A stretch of 14,906 nt of DNA from JAKJGV01 sp964617565 (GTDB lineage Bacteria; Verrucomicrobiota; Kiritimatiellia; CAIQIC01; JAGNIJ01). Below the pieces are notes generated by a model. That model was not told the DNA's origin. It was given only the letters and a program-made list of their open reading frames with translations, and ran no database searches. The stretch covers positions 1-14,906 of the forward strand of contig CAZTYH010000071.1 of assembly GCA_964617565.1 (NCBI GenBank), given 5' to 3'. Positions 1 through 8,119 of this stretch are shown one piece after another. A program made the translations under genes and the position numbers. Position 1 is the stretch's first letter; each line of letters starts with the position of its first letter.

Positions 1-290
1 ACGGCCTTGCGGATGATTTCCAGGTATTGTTCCGGGCCGACGCGGTAATCGCCGATTTCCGGGAAGTACGACAATGCTTCGGCGAAGCTTTCCGTTCCGG
101 CCGTCAGTCCCTCATCGAGAACCGCGGCGTCATGCTGAATCTGTTCCTCGAAGATCGAGAACATCACAACCGCTGCCGCGCCCGCATCCTCCATCTTCCG
201 GATCGTATCCACCTTTTCCGACAGGGGAGAGGCGGAGGGGACGATGGGATTCTTCAGTTCCAGCCCCATGTATTTTGTGCGCAGATCCAT
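1..290 (-). CDS. Dihydroorotate dehydrogenase-like protein (partial, N-terminal 96 residues)
   Basis: The visible N-terminus reads MDLRTKYMGLELKNPIVPSA and continues with SPLSEKVDTIRKMEDAGAAA, the opening beta strand and first helix of the FMN-dependent TIM barrel of the dihydroorotate dehydrogenase superfamily. The family is usually about 320-340 residues, so roughly 70 percent lies beyond the left edge. The ATG at 290 is preceded by AGGAAA at a good distance. It starts 17 nt after the nifJ stop on the same strand and is almost certainly co-transcribed with it. From general knowledge, a DHOD-like gene next to a single-chain PFOR recurs in several bacterial phyla, and these homologues are not proven pyrimidine enzymes. 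A flavin oxidoreductase linked to PFOR or ferredoxin is an alternative. The fold is fairly sure, the substrate unknown. Confidence 0.85.
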   Translation of the reverse strand, partial: MDLRTKYMGLELKNPIVPSASPLSEKVDTIRKMEDAGAAAVVMFSIFEEQIQHDAAVLDEGLTAGTESFAEALSYFPEIGDYRVGPEQYLEIIRKA

Positions 291-307
291 GATCGTTTCC
301 TTTCGTT

Positions 308-3300
308 TCAGTCTGTGTGATCGAGTTCCTTGCTGCCCCGGGCCGCCCAATCCTCATACATCTGCCAGCGATCGTTGACATCGGCCTGGGCCAGTTTCAG
401 AAGCGCTTCCGCTTCCTGCGGCCGGCTGTGCGCAAGCATCTTGTAGCGAACCTCGTTGTAGGTGTAGTCCTTCAGCGCGATGGACGGTTTCTTTGAGTCC
501 AGCGTGAGCGCGTTCTTGCCTTCCTTCGTGAGCATCGGGTTGAAACGGAACAGCGGCCAGTGGCCGGAATTGACGGCCAGCTTCTGCTGCTCCAGACCCT
601 TGAGCATGTTGATGCCGTGCGCGATGCAATGGCTGTACGCGATGATGAGCGAAGGCCCATCGTAGGCCTCGGCCTCGAGGAATGCGCGAATGACCTGCCG
701 CGGGTTCGCGCCCAGCGAGATGCGCGCCACGTAGACGGAGCCATAGGTCATGGCGATCATGCCGAGATCCTTCTTGGCGACCTGCTTGCCGCCCGCCGCG
801 AATTTCGCGACGGCGCCGCGGGGCGTTGCCTTCGACATCTGGCCGCCGGTGTTGGAATACACCTCGGTGTCGAGCACGAGCACGTTGACGTTCCGGCCGG
901 AGGCGAGGACGTGGTCCAGGCCGCCGTAGCCGATGTCATAAGCCCATCCGTCGCCGCCGAGGATCCACACGCTTCGCTTGACCAGGTTATCGGCCAGCGA
1001 AACAAGATTCGCCGCGTCGGGCGACTTGTCGCCTTTGAGCTTATCCTTCAGCTTTGCCACGCGGGCGCGCTGTTCAGCGATATCTTTTTCGTTCTGTTGC
1101 GGCGCGTTGAGTAAGCCGTCGGCCGATTCGTCGCCGATGGAGGCGCGAAGCTTCTGAACCAGCTCGCGCGCGTACTCCATGTGTTTGTCGATCGTCAGCC
1201 GGAACCCGTACCCGAACTCCGCGTTGTCCTCAAACAGCGAGTTGGACCATGCAGGGCCTCGTCCGTCCGGATTCACCGCGTAAGGAGTTGTCGGCAGGTT
1301 TGCGCCGTAGATGGACGAGCAGCCGGTCGCGTTCGCGATGANNNNNNNNNNNNNNNNNNNNNNNNNNNNNNNNNNNNNNNNNNNNNNNNNNNNNNNNNNN
1401 NNNNNNNNNNNNNNNNNNNNNNNNNNNNNNNNNNNNNNNNNTCGGTCTTGTTCTTGACGGGGCATGCTTCAACGCAGAGTCCGCAGCCGGTGCAGTCTTC
1501 CACCGCCACCTGCAACAGGTACTGCGTGCCGGGCGCAACATCTTTGCCCTTCAACGGCATCTTCTTCAATGTCTTGGGCGCATCGGCGAGCTTCGCGTCG
1601 TCAATGTACTTCATCCGGATACAGGAATGCGGGCATACGAATCCGCAGTTGCCGCACTGGATGCAGATTTCCGGATCCCAGACGGGGACCGTCAGCGAGA
1701 TGTTGCGCTTTTCCCACTTCGTCGTGGCACACGGGAATGTGCCGTCGTTCGGGAACGCGCTCACCGGCAGTTCGTCACCACGCCCGGCCATGATTTCGGC
1801 GGTGACTTTCTTCACGAATTCCGGAGCGTTAGGCGAAACGACCGGCGGCATCTCGATCTTGCTGGTGGCCTGCGCCGGAACCTTGACTTCCTTGAGGTGC
1901 GTCAGGGTGTGGTCCACGGCGGCGAAGTTCTTCTTGACGATCTCTTCACCCTTCTTGCCGTAGGTCTTCTTGATTGCCTTTTTGATCTGCTCGATGGCCT
2001 CATCGCGCGGCAGCACGCCGGAAATCGCGAAGAAGCAGGTCTGCATGATCGTATTCACGCGGGTGCCCATACCCGTGTCTTCAGCGACCTTATAGCCGTC
2101 AATCACGTAGAACTTGAGCTGCTTATCAATGATCTGCTGCTGCACCGGCCGCGGGATTTTATCCCACACTTCATCCGGCCCGAACGGGCTGTTGAGAAGA
2201 AACACGGCGCCCTTTGAGGCGTACTTCAGCACGTCGGTCTGCTCGAGGAAAATGAACTGGTGGCAGCCAATGAAGTTGGCGGACTGGATCAGGTACGTCG
2301 AGTGGATCGGGTCGGGTCCGAAACGCAGGTGCGAAACGGTGCGCGAGCCGGCCTTTTTCGAGTCATACACGAAGTAGCCCTGCGCATAGTTCTCGGTTTC
2401 CTCGCCGATGATCTTGATCGAGTTCTTGTTCGCGCCCACCGTGCCGTCGGCGCCGAGACCGAAGAACATCGCGCGGACGACCTTGTCGGACTCGGTGATG
2501 AAGGTCGGATCAATTTCAAGGCTCGTATGGGTCACATCGTCCTTGATGCCGAGGGTGAAATGGTTGCGTGGGCTGTCTTTCTTCAGTTCGTCCAGCGCGG
2601 CCTTGACCTGTGCCGGTGTGAATTCCTTGGAGGACAGGCCGTAGCGTCCGCCGATGACTTTCGGCATGTGCGACATCGGGAGTTTGCCCTCGCTGAACGC
2701 TTCGGTCAGCGTGGTGACTATATCCTTATACAGAGGTTCGCCGTCCGCGCCGGGCTCCTTCGTGCGATCCAGTACCGCGATGGAATGAACCGTCTTCGGC
2801 AGCGCCGCGAGGAAGTGCTTGGCGGAGAATGGGCGGTAGAGATGGATATTGATCAAGCCGACTTTCTCGCCCTTTGCGTTCAGATGCTCAACGGTTTCAA
2901 GCGCGGTCTCTGCGCCCGAGCCCATGAGAATGACAATGCGCTCCGCATCCGGCGCGCCGAGGTAATCAAACAGCTTGTATCGCCGGCCGGTGGCTTGCGC
3001 GAACTTCTCCATGACCTTTTCCACGATGTCCGGGCAGGCGTTGTAGAAGGGATTACAGGTTTCGCGGGCCTGGAAAAAGACGTCGGGATTCTGCGCCGTG
3101 CCGCGGACGACCGGATGATCCGGGCTCAACGCGCGCGCGCGGTGCTCGAGGATTCGCTGCTCGTTGATTACGGCGCGGATCTGGTCATCGCTGAGCAACT
3201 CGATCTTGTTGATTTCGTGCGAGGACCGGAAGCCGTCGAAAAAGTGCACAAACGGAATGCGGGATTCGAGCGTTGAAGCATGCGCGATCAGCGCCATGTC

Positions 3301-3750
3301 CATGATCTGTTGAATGGACGCGGCGGCGAGGAAGGCGAAGCCCGTGGAGCGGGCGGACATGACGTCCGAGTGGTCGCCGAAGATGGACAACGCATGCGTC
3401 GCGACGGTACGCGCGGAAACATGGAAAACCGTCGGCGTCAATTCGCCGGCAATCTTGAACATGTTCGGGATCATGAGGAGCAGGCCTTGAGAGGCGGTGA
3501 ACGTCGAGGTTAACGCGCCGGTCTGTGCCGCACCATGAATGGAACCGCTCGCGCCGCCTTCGCTCTGTAACTCGATTACGTGCGGAATGGTGCCCCACAG
3601 GTTCTTGCGGCCTTCCGCCGACCACTGGTCGGCATATTCGCCCATGTTCGAAGAGGGGGTGATGGGGTAGATGGCACACACCTCGCTTAGCTTATGAGCT
3701 ACGTAGGCGGCCGCTTCATTTCCTTCTACTAACGCAATCTTCTTGCTCAT
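308..3750 (-). CDS. nifJ: Pyruvate:ferredoxin (flavodoxin) oxidoreductase, single chain, interrupted by assembly gap
   Basis: Cytoplasmic enzyme that oxidatively decarboxylates pyruvate with CoA to acetyl-CoA and CO2, reducing ferredoxin or flavodoxin. Domains in order: pyrimidine-binding domain I (IYPITPSSNMGEYADQW, residues about 28-44, then IELQSEGGASGSIHGA), domain II and the central EKR-type linker domain, a two-cluster ferredoxin domain (CIQCGNCGFVCPHSC near 697-711, CTGCGLCVEACP near 752-763), and the TPP-binding domain after the gap (IANATGCSSIYGANLPTTPY, GDGWAYDIGYGGLDHVL, DTEVYSNTGGQ). The ATG at 3750 has GGAGAAG upstream; the stop is at 308-310. About 770 residues precede the gap and about 343 follow it. 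The two parts lie in different frames across the 100 N, which I read as a wrong gap length, not a frameshift. The family is usually 1170-1230 residues, so about 75-90 residues are hidden, including the proximal-cluster cysteines. The DHOD-like gene follows 17 nt downstream. Confidence 0.96.
1342..1441. other. Assembly gap of 100 N inside nifJ
   Basis: Exactly 100 N. The coding frames on the two sides are offset, so the true length must be 2 modulo 3. Comparison with the usual PFOR layout between the second ferredoxin cluster and the IANATGCSS motif suggests about 75-90 missing residues (roughly 225-270 nt) instead of 33. Confidence 0.95.
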
Positions 3751-3912
3751 TGCACTTCTCCGGTTTCGTCCTGTCTTGTGTGTTTCAGAAGGGTTCTCTG
3801 GGGATCAGAGCCTTTTCGAGACAAAGCCTTTCCTTCCTAGCACAAGCCGGAGTGAAAACGCAAGAGCGGGTTTGCATGGCGTGGAGGATTCTTCAAGACT
3901 GTTTTGTCGTGC

Positions 3913-3939
3913 TTTCCCGATAGGGAAAAAGGATATACT
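3913..3939 (+). promoter_or_regulatory. Possible promoter/operator of the hydrolase gene
   Basis: TTTCCC-GATA-GGGAAA (3913-3928) is a perfect 6-bp inverted repeat with a 4-nt centre. Five nt further on is TATACT (3934-3939), a good -10 hexamer match. No clear -35 box lies 16-18 nt upstream. A start from this box would give a leader of only about 17 nt, just including the ribosome binding site. The palindrome would cover the -35 region, where a regulator could bind. Inference only; the 212-nt divergent nifJ/hydrolase spacer holds nothing else I can name. Confidence 0.25.
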
Positions 3940-3962
3940 TCATGCAAAGGAGGATTCCTTTC

Positions 3963-5048
3963 ATGAAGTTGGCCTCAATGCGTCAGGGATTGCGTGTGCT
4001 GGTAATTGCATCTTGTTGCGCGGCTTATGCATTGTCCGCACGGGCTGTGAAATGCGTTTTCACAGACCCTCAGTTTTCGTTTCAGGCACTGCGGGCGATG
4101 GGTGCCGCGGTCGGTGGCGGGGCCGATATTGCGGAATGTCTGCGAACAGCGTCCCGTATCCCGGAAGGCGATATGGAAGCATGGTATCGCGAGTGGTATG
4201 CCCTTGGATCGCGGCTGGAGGCCGTGGCTGATGAGTTCATCCGGGCGGGCCATTCTGTTCCGGCACGCGGCGCGTTGCTTCGAGCGTGCAATTACTACCG
4301 GACCGCCGAGTTCTTTCTGCACGGCAATCCGGCGGACCCGAGAATCCTTGATTCGTGGGGAAAAAGCAGGTCCTGCTTCCTTCGCGGTGCGAAGCTGATG
4401 GATAATCCAGTCATCCCCGTTGCGATACCTTATGAAGACACGACAATTCCGGGATATCTCTGCCTTGTGGACGATTCCGGCGCGAAGCGCCCGCTATTGA
4501 TGGTTCATTCGGGGTTTGATGGAACGGTTGAAGAGCTTTACGCGCAAATCGCGGTGTTCGCGTTGGAGCGCGGATACAACTGCCTGATGTTCGAGGGGCC
4601 GGGGCAGGGAGCGGTGATTCGCGAGCAGAAGCTGCCGTTCCGGCCGGACTGGGAGAAGGTTGTCACGCCGGTGTTTGACTTCGCGCTGAAGCTGCCGGAG
4701 GTGGATCCGGAACAAATCGCGCTGATGGGCATCAGTTTCGGCGGCTATCTCGCGCCGCGGGCGGCGGCGTTCGAGCCGCGGATCAAGGCCCTGATTGCCA
4801 ACGGGGGCGTGTACGACTTTCACGACAACTTCGTGCGCAAGAGCCCGCCGGGCCTGGACGAAATGATTGATACCGACGAAGGCGCGCAGCAGTACGATCA
4901 GGATGTGTACGAGATCATGACGAATAATGTTTCNNNNNNNNNNNNNNNNNNNNNNNNNNNNNNNNNNNNNNNNNNNNNNNNNNNNNNNNNNNNNNNNNNN
5001 NNNNNNNNNNNNNNNNNNNNNNNNNNNNNNNNNCGCTCGGATTTCTGA
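3963..5048 (+). CDS. Alpha/beta hydrolase with N-terminal signal peptide (FrsA/DUF1100-like), C-terminus in assembly gap
   Basis: I chose the ATG at 3963 over an in-frame ATG at 3942 because AAAGGAGG (3946-3953) sits between them at ideal spacing. Residues 1-28 form a signal peptide (basic start, hydrophobic core VLVIASCCAAYALSA, then ARA as a likely cleavage site). An alpha-helical region (about 30-150) follows, with FFLHGNPADPR resembling the helical cap of FrsA/DUF1100 and 2,6-dihydroxypseudooxynicotine-hydrolase-like enzymes. The hydrolase core has HSGFDGT (about 182-188, oxyanion region), FEGPGQG and the nucleophile elbow GISFGGYLAPRAA with Ser258. The gap starts after residue 323. The catalytic Asp and His of the usual C-terminus (about 50-80 more residues) are not visible. 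If 100 N were the true length the protein would end RSDF at 5048, but that end is unreliable. Substrate unknown; C-C or ester hydrolysis fits the family. Confidence 0.85.
   Translation: MKLASMRQGLRVLVIASCCAAYALSARAVKCVFTDPQFSFQALRAMGAAVGGGADIAECLRTASRIPEGDMEAWYREWYALGSRLEAVADEFIRAGHSVPARGALLRACNYYRTAEFFLHGNPADPRILDSWGKSRSCFLRGAKLMDNPVIPVAIPYEDTTIPGYLCLVDDSGAKRPLLMVHSGFDGTVEELYAQIAVFALERGYNCLMFEGPGQGAVIREQKLPFRPDWEKVVTPVFDFALKLPEVDPEQIALMGISFGGYLAPRAAAFEPRIKALIANGGVYDFHDNFVRKSPPGLDEMIDTDEGAQQYDQDVYEIMTNNVXXXXXXXXXXXXXXXXXXXXXXXXXXXXXXXXXXRSDF
4934..5033. other. Assembly gap of 100 N at the hydrolase C-terminus
   Basis: Exactly 100 N, so the size is probably nominal. It removes the end of the alpha/beta hydrolase. 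It lies 35 nt from a hairpin-rich element (5069-5160), which may be why the assembly broke here. Confidence 0.95.
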
Positions 5049-5068
5049 TGCAATCCCTTCAGCGTTGG

Positions 5069-5160
5069 TGGCTTTTTGTCTAAATTGCGGCAGCCCGTGG
5101 GGCTGCAGAGACGACCCCAAAGGAGTCGGGCAATTCTGCCAAAGGCAGACAAGTCAGCCA
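5069..5160. repeat. Nested-hairpin element between convergent genes
   Basis: Complementary segments nest cleanly. The outermost is TGGCT (5069-5073) with AGCCA (5156-5160). Next is TTGTC (5076-5080) with GACAA (5148-5152), then AATTGC (5083-5088) with GCAATT (5130-5135). Inside the last stem are two hairpins: GCAGCCC-GTG-GGGCTGC (5090-5106, perfect 7 bp) and CGACCCC-AAA-GGAGTCG (5112-5128, one mismatch). A third, CTGCC-AAA-GGCAG (5136-5148), sits beside it and shares its last base with the second stem. The 5' side also overlaps the stop codon (5154-5156) of the minus-strand membrane protein. There is no T-tract after it on the minus strand, so it is not a standard intrinsic terminator. A REP-like palindromic repeat, a structured 3' UTR or a small RNA are the options. 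The pairing is read directly from sequence; the function is inference. Confidence 0.5.
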
Positions 5161-6248
5161 GGGGTGAAACTTCTGGATGTGCTCAGCCACCGCCGTACCG
5201 CATCGCCGACAAGCGCGCATTCGATGCCGAAGGGGAGATAGCCGGTGTAACCGAGGATCGGCATTTCGAAGATGTGGAATCGGTTCACATAGGGGACGGC
5301 GTAGATCCACTGCGCAAGGCTGAAGTAGTTCCACATCTCCCAGAAGAAGCCGCAGATCAGCGCGGCCGCCGCGAGCAGTGCGATGCGGCGGGGCAGGCTA
5401 TTGCCGGGCTCCACTTCGAGCGGCGGGCGTCCCGCGAGCATGCGGAAGGCGGAGATCACAAAGAGCGGCGAAAGCCAGAGCAACGGGAAAAGAATGTCCG
5501 GCAACACAACAAGAAAAACCAGGCCGAGAGTAGATGCTGCAAGCAATGTGATCGGAATCCAACCCGGTTTATTTTCGGCAGGTGGCGCGGGGGGGCGTTC
5601 CGGAAGATGGCCGAAGGTCGTGTCGAGGAATTCATACGTTCCGAGCACGGCGGGGAGGACCGTGGAGAAGGGAAGTGTGGCCATCCAGAAATATTGAATG
5701 GGCGACATGCTTTCGATGCCGACGTAGTACCAGTTCTGGACGAACCGATTGAGATATTCGAAGTACCACCAGAACGCGGCGCTTACGGGGAACAGCGAAA
5801 GGAAGTAGCGCGACTGCGCGGTCATCATGCACGAGCCGCGCTGCCGGAAGGTCAGCGCATTGATGACCACGATATACCCGAACCAGAGCGGGCTGAACGT
5901 GAACGACTGGAGCGGCGTCATCCACTCGAAGCGTGTCCACGCCAGGAGCCATGCCGTCGCGGTCCATGCGATACCAAACCACCCCCATGACGGGAAACGC
6001 GCCGCTGCTTTCTGTTTCGGGCGGGCCCGCCATGCGCGCACGAGGAAAATGCCAAGCGGAACAAAAAAGGCGAGCGCGCCCAACGAAACGATCGCGAATC
6101 CGATCCATGAAAATCCGGCGTGTTCAACGTAGTGTGTGAGCGGCGGAAATTCCGTATAGCGCGAGATCGGATCGCCCTTCAGCCATGCTCCTGACAGCGG
6201 TAGGGCGATAATCAGAGCGATTATGCAAAGCCATCGCATCATCTTCAT
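5154..6248 (-). CDS. Conserved polytopic membrane protein of unknown function
   Basis: 364 residues from the ATG at 6248, preferred over an upstream in-frame TTG because GGAGAG lies just before it. I count about eight or nine hydrophobic segments: near residues 4-22, 45-70, 90-106, 120-133, 148-168, 185-202, two between about 228 and 270, and one near 288-312. A C-terminal stretch rich in aromatic and acidic residues (FFWEMWNYFSLAQWIYAVPY, then NRFHIFEMPILGYTGYLPFG and a Glu) looks like the family signature; Glu and aromatic residues inside or beside helices could form a binding pocket. A proline-rich loop (PERPPAPPAENKP) separates the halves. I do not recognise a named family; a distant link to carotenoid-type membrane enzymes crossed my mind but is unsupported. 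It is convergent with the hydrolase and divergent from the phosphatase gene. The stop codon lies inside the 5069-5160 hairpin element. Confidence 0.85.
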   Translation of the reverse strand: MKMMRWLCIIALIIALPLSGAWLKGDPISRYTEFPPLTHYVEHAGFSWIGFAIVSLGALAFFVPLGIFLVRAWRARPKQKAAARFPSWGWFGIAWTATAWLLAWTRFEWMTPLQSFTFSPLWFGYIVVINALTFRQRGSCMMTAQSRYFLSLFPVSAAFWWYFEYLNRFVQNWYYVGIESMSPIQYFWMATLPFSTVLPAVLGTYEFLDTTFGHLPERPPAPPAENKPGWIPITLLAASTLGLVFLVVLPDILFPLLWLSPLFVISAFRMLAGRPPLEVEPGNSLPRRIALLAAAALICGFFWEMWNYFSLAQWIYAVPYVNRFHIFEMPILGYTGYLPFGIECALVGDAVRRWLSTSRSFTPG

Positions 6249-6415
6249 ATGGCTCTCCGTCAGCGGCAAAAGAAGAATAGCAAATGCTGGCCGAAACGGC
6301 AGCTTTCAAATTACTCTCTTTGGCATCGCGCTGCGACGCCAGGCTTGCTATACGGGAAAGGGCTCTGTTCGTATCAGATTATCCGGGGTGATATTATAGG
6401 GTGGAGAGGTTGGAC

Positions 6416-8119
6416 ATGACCGATTTCGACGAGGATTCATTTTTAACGACGCGGCATATTGATATTCCGCCGGAACTGAACGAGGAGTTGAGCGTTTCGC
6501 AGAAGACCAGCGTGACACCCGATGTGCGCCGCGGCAAGGTCATCCGGATATCCAAGGCCAAGGCTGGAACCCGTCCGCTCGGTGATGCCGACTTCCAGGA
6601 GCTGCTGCAAAGTATCTACGACGCGGTGCTCATCACCGATCTCAACGGGCAGGTGATCAACGGGAACGTCCGCGCCGTGCAGTTTTTCCTTAGCGACGTG
6701 GAAGAGCTGTGCAGAAAAACGGTGCTGGATCTCATTTCCGGCGCCGATGCATCGCTTCTTGCGACGATCCGGCAGACGTTGCAAAGCGATCGCTTTGTCC
6801 TGATTCAGGCCTGTTGCAACCGCAAGGACGGGACGATTTTCCCGGCGGAGATTTCCGTGAATCTCCTTCCGCTTTCGGGAAAGGATTTCCTCAGCTTCTT
6901 CATTCGCGATGTGACGCTTCGGAAGGAAGCGGAAGAAAAACTCCGCACCGGCTACAACGCCATTCAAAACGCGGGGAGCGGAATTGCAATCCTCGATACC
7001 GATGCCAATCTTCTTTACTGCAATTCAGCTTTCGCACGCCTCTGGCGGTACGATCATCCCGAGGATCTGCTGGGACGCAGCATCCAGGATTTCATGCCCG
7101 ATACGGCAGTGCTCGACAAGATGATCCACGCCGTGTCTTCCGGCGAAGGGTGGGTGGATGAGCTGGCAATCAAGGCCCGCGACGGAAGCGTCGTAAATGC
7201 GCAGGTCTCCGCTGCGCCGAACCTGAACGCGGATGGCGAATTGGCCGGCGTCGTTCTTTCGCTCCTGGACATCAGCAATCTCAAGACGGCGCAGCGGCAA
7301 CTTGAAGAATATGCGCAGGAATTACAGAACAAGAATATGGAAATGGAGGACGATCTGCGCATGGCGCGCGAGGTTCAGTTCACCTTCCTTCCTCGCGAAA
7401 GCCCGACCTATCCTCCCGGCGCGCCGCCCGAAAGCGCGGTGCTGCGTTTCAGCCACCTGTACCTGCCCAGCGGCCTGGTGGGTGGTGATTTTTTTGACAT
7501 TCTCACGCTTTCCAGGCACCACGTGGGCATCCTGATCGCCGACGTCGTGGGGCACGGCATGCGCGCGGCCCTGGTGGTTGCCACGTTGCATGGCTTGATG
7601 GATCAATTGAGCCGCACCGCGGGGGACCCCGGAGAATTTTTAACGCAGTTGAATAAAGCCTATGCCCATGTTTTCAGGCAGACCAGCGATCGTATCTTTG
7701 CAACCGCATTTTATTGTATATTGGACATTCGTGACGGCTCGCTGCAATACGGATGCGCCGGCCATCTCCCGCCATATCGCTTGCGCAGGTCGTCGGGCGT
7801 GGTCGAGATGATACGGCCCGACAAAAAGGTGCAGGGTGCGGCACTGGGTTTGTTTGACCACTCGACGTACACGAGCGGGGTGACCAGGCTCGAACCGAAT
7901 GACGTGCTTCTTCTCTATACCGATGGGCTTTCCGAAACGATGAGTCCTGCCAACGAGTTTTTTGAAACCGTGGAATTTGCCGAGAGCCTTGCCCGCCACA
8001 TCAATCTTGAACCCGCGGCCGTGCTCAAGGCGCTCGCGGACGATGCCGCGCATTTCAGCGGGCGCAAGGATTTCGAGGACGATGTGTGTCTCCTCGCGGT
8101 GGATTACAGGGGGGCTTAA
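6416..8119 (+). CDS. PAS-PAS-PP2C (SpoIIE/RsbU-type) serine/threonine phosphatase
   Basis: 567 residues from the ATG at 6416, chosen over an in-frame GTG at 6401 because GGAGAGG lies between them at good spacing. A short charged N-terminus leads into PAS domain 1 (about 58-170, ending in a PAC-like FFIRDVTLRKEAEEKL) and PAS domain 2 (about 178-290). A coiled-coil linker (about 290-320) carries the RsbU-like DLRMAREVQFTFLP. The phosphatase domain (about 340-564) has the metal ligands VGGDFFD (Asp358, Asp361), ADVVGHGM (Asp376), YTDGLSE (Asp503) and FEDDVCLLAVD (Asp555/556), so it should be active. No transmembrane helix, so it acts in the cytoplasm. Such enzymes usually dephosphorylate an anti-sigma antagonist (STAS protein), but no STAS or anti-sigma kinase gene is in the window. 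A TGCTATACG extended -10-like site (6346-6354) is a weak promoter candidate. Its stop overlaps that of the next gene. Confidence 0.93.
   Translation: MTDFDEDSFLTTRHIDIPPELNEELSVSQKTSVTPDVRRGKVIRISKAKAGTRPLGDADFQELLQSIYDAVLITDLNGQVINGNVRAVQFFLSDVEELCRKTVLDLISGADASLLATIRQTLQSDRFVLIQACCNRKDGTIFPAEISVNLLPLSGKDFLSFFIRDVTLRKEAEEKLRTGYNAIQNAGSGIAILDTDANLLYCNSAFARLWRYDHPEDLLGRSIQDFMPDTAVLDKMIHAVSSGEGWVDELAIKARDGSVVNAQVSAAPNLNADGELAGVVLSLLDISNLKTAQRQLEEYAQELQNKNMEMEDDLRMAREVQFTFLPRESPTYPPGAPPESAVLRFSHLYLPSGLVGGDFFDILTLSRHHVGILIADVVGHGMRAALVVATLHGLMDQLSRTAGDPGEFLTQLNKAYAHVFRQTSDRIFATAFYCILDIRDGSLQYGCAGHLPPYRLRRSSGVVEMIRPDKKVQGAALGLFDHSTYTSGVTRLEPNDVLLLYTDGLSETMSPANEFFETVEFAESLARHINLEPAAVLKALADDAAHFSGRKDFEDDVCLLAVDYRGA

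Noticed and set aside
2260..3276. Long plus-strand open frame (338 codons) opposite nifJ
   Set aside because: It is antisense to strongly conserved PFOR sequence and has no recognisable domain; it is a GC-rich shadow frame. The same holds for 560-1114, 1627-2217, 5076-5990 and 11453-12118.
308..3750. nifJ as a frameshifted pseudogene
   Set aside because: The only break coincides with a nominal 100-N gap; both sides are intact and highly conserved.
4011..4022. Lipobox (IASC) in the hydrolase signal peptide
   Set aside because: The pattern matches, but the hydrophobic stretch before it is only about five residues and continues past the Cys to an ARA site, so signal peptidase I cleavage is more likely. 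Not fully excluded.
5082..5160. The hairpin element as an integron attC site or CRISPR repeat
   Set aside because: There is no integrase, cassette structure, tandem repetition or spacer in the window; the stems are different hairpins, not repeated units.
6392..6397. TATTAT as the -10 box of the phosphatase gene
   Set aside because: A start about 7 nt downstream would fall inside the GGAGAGG ribosome binding site, and no -35 box is present.
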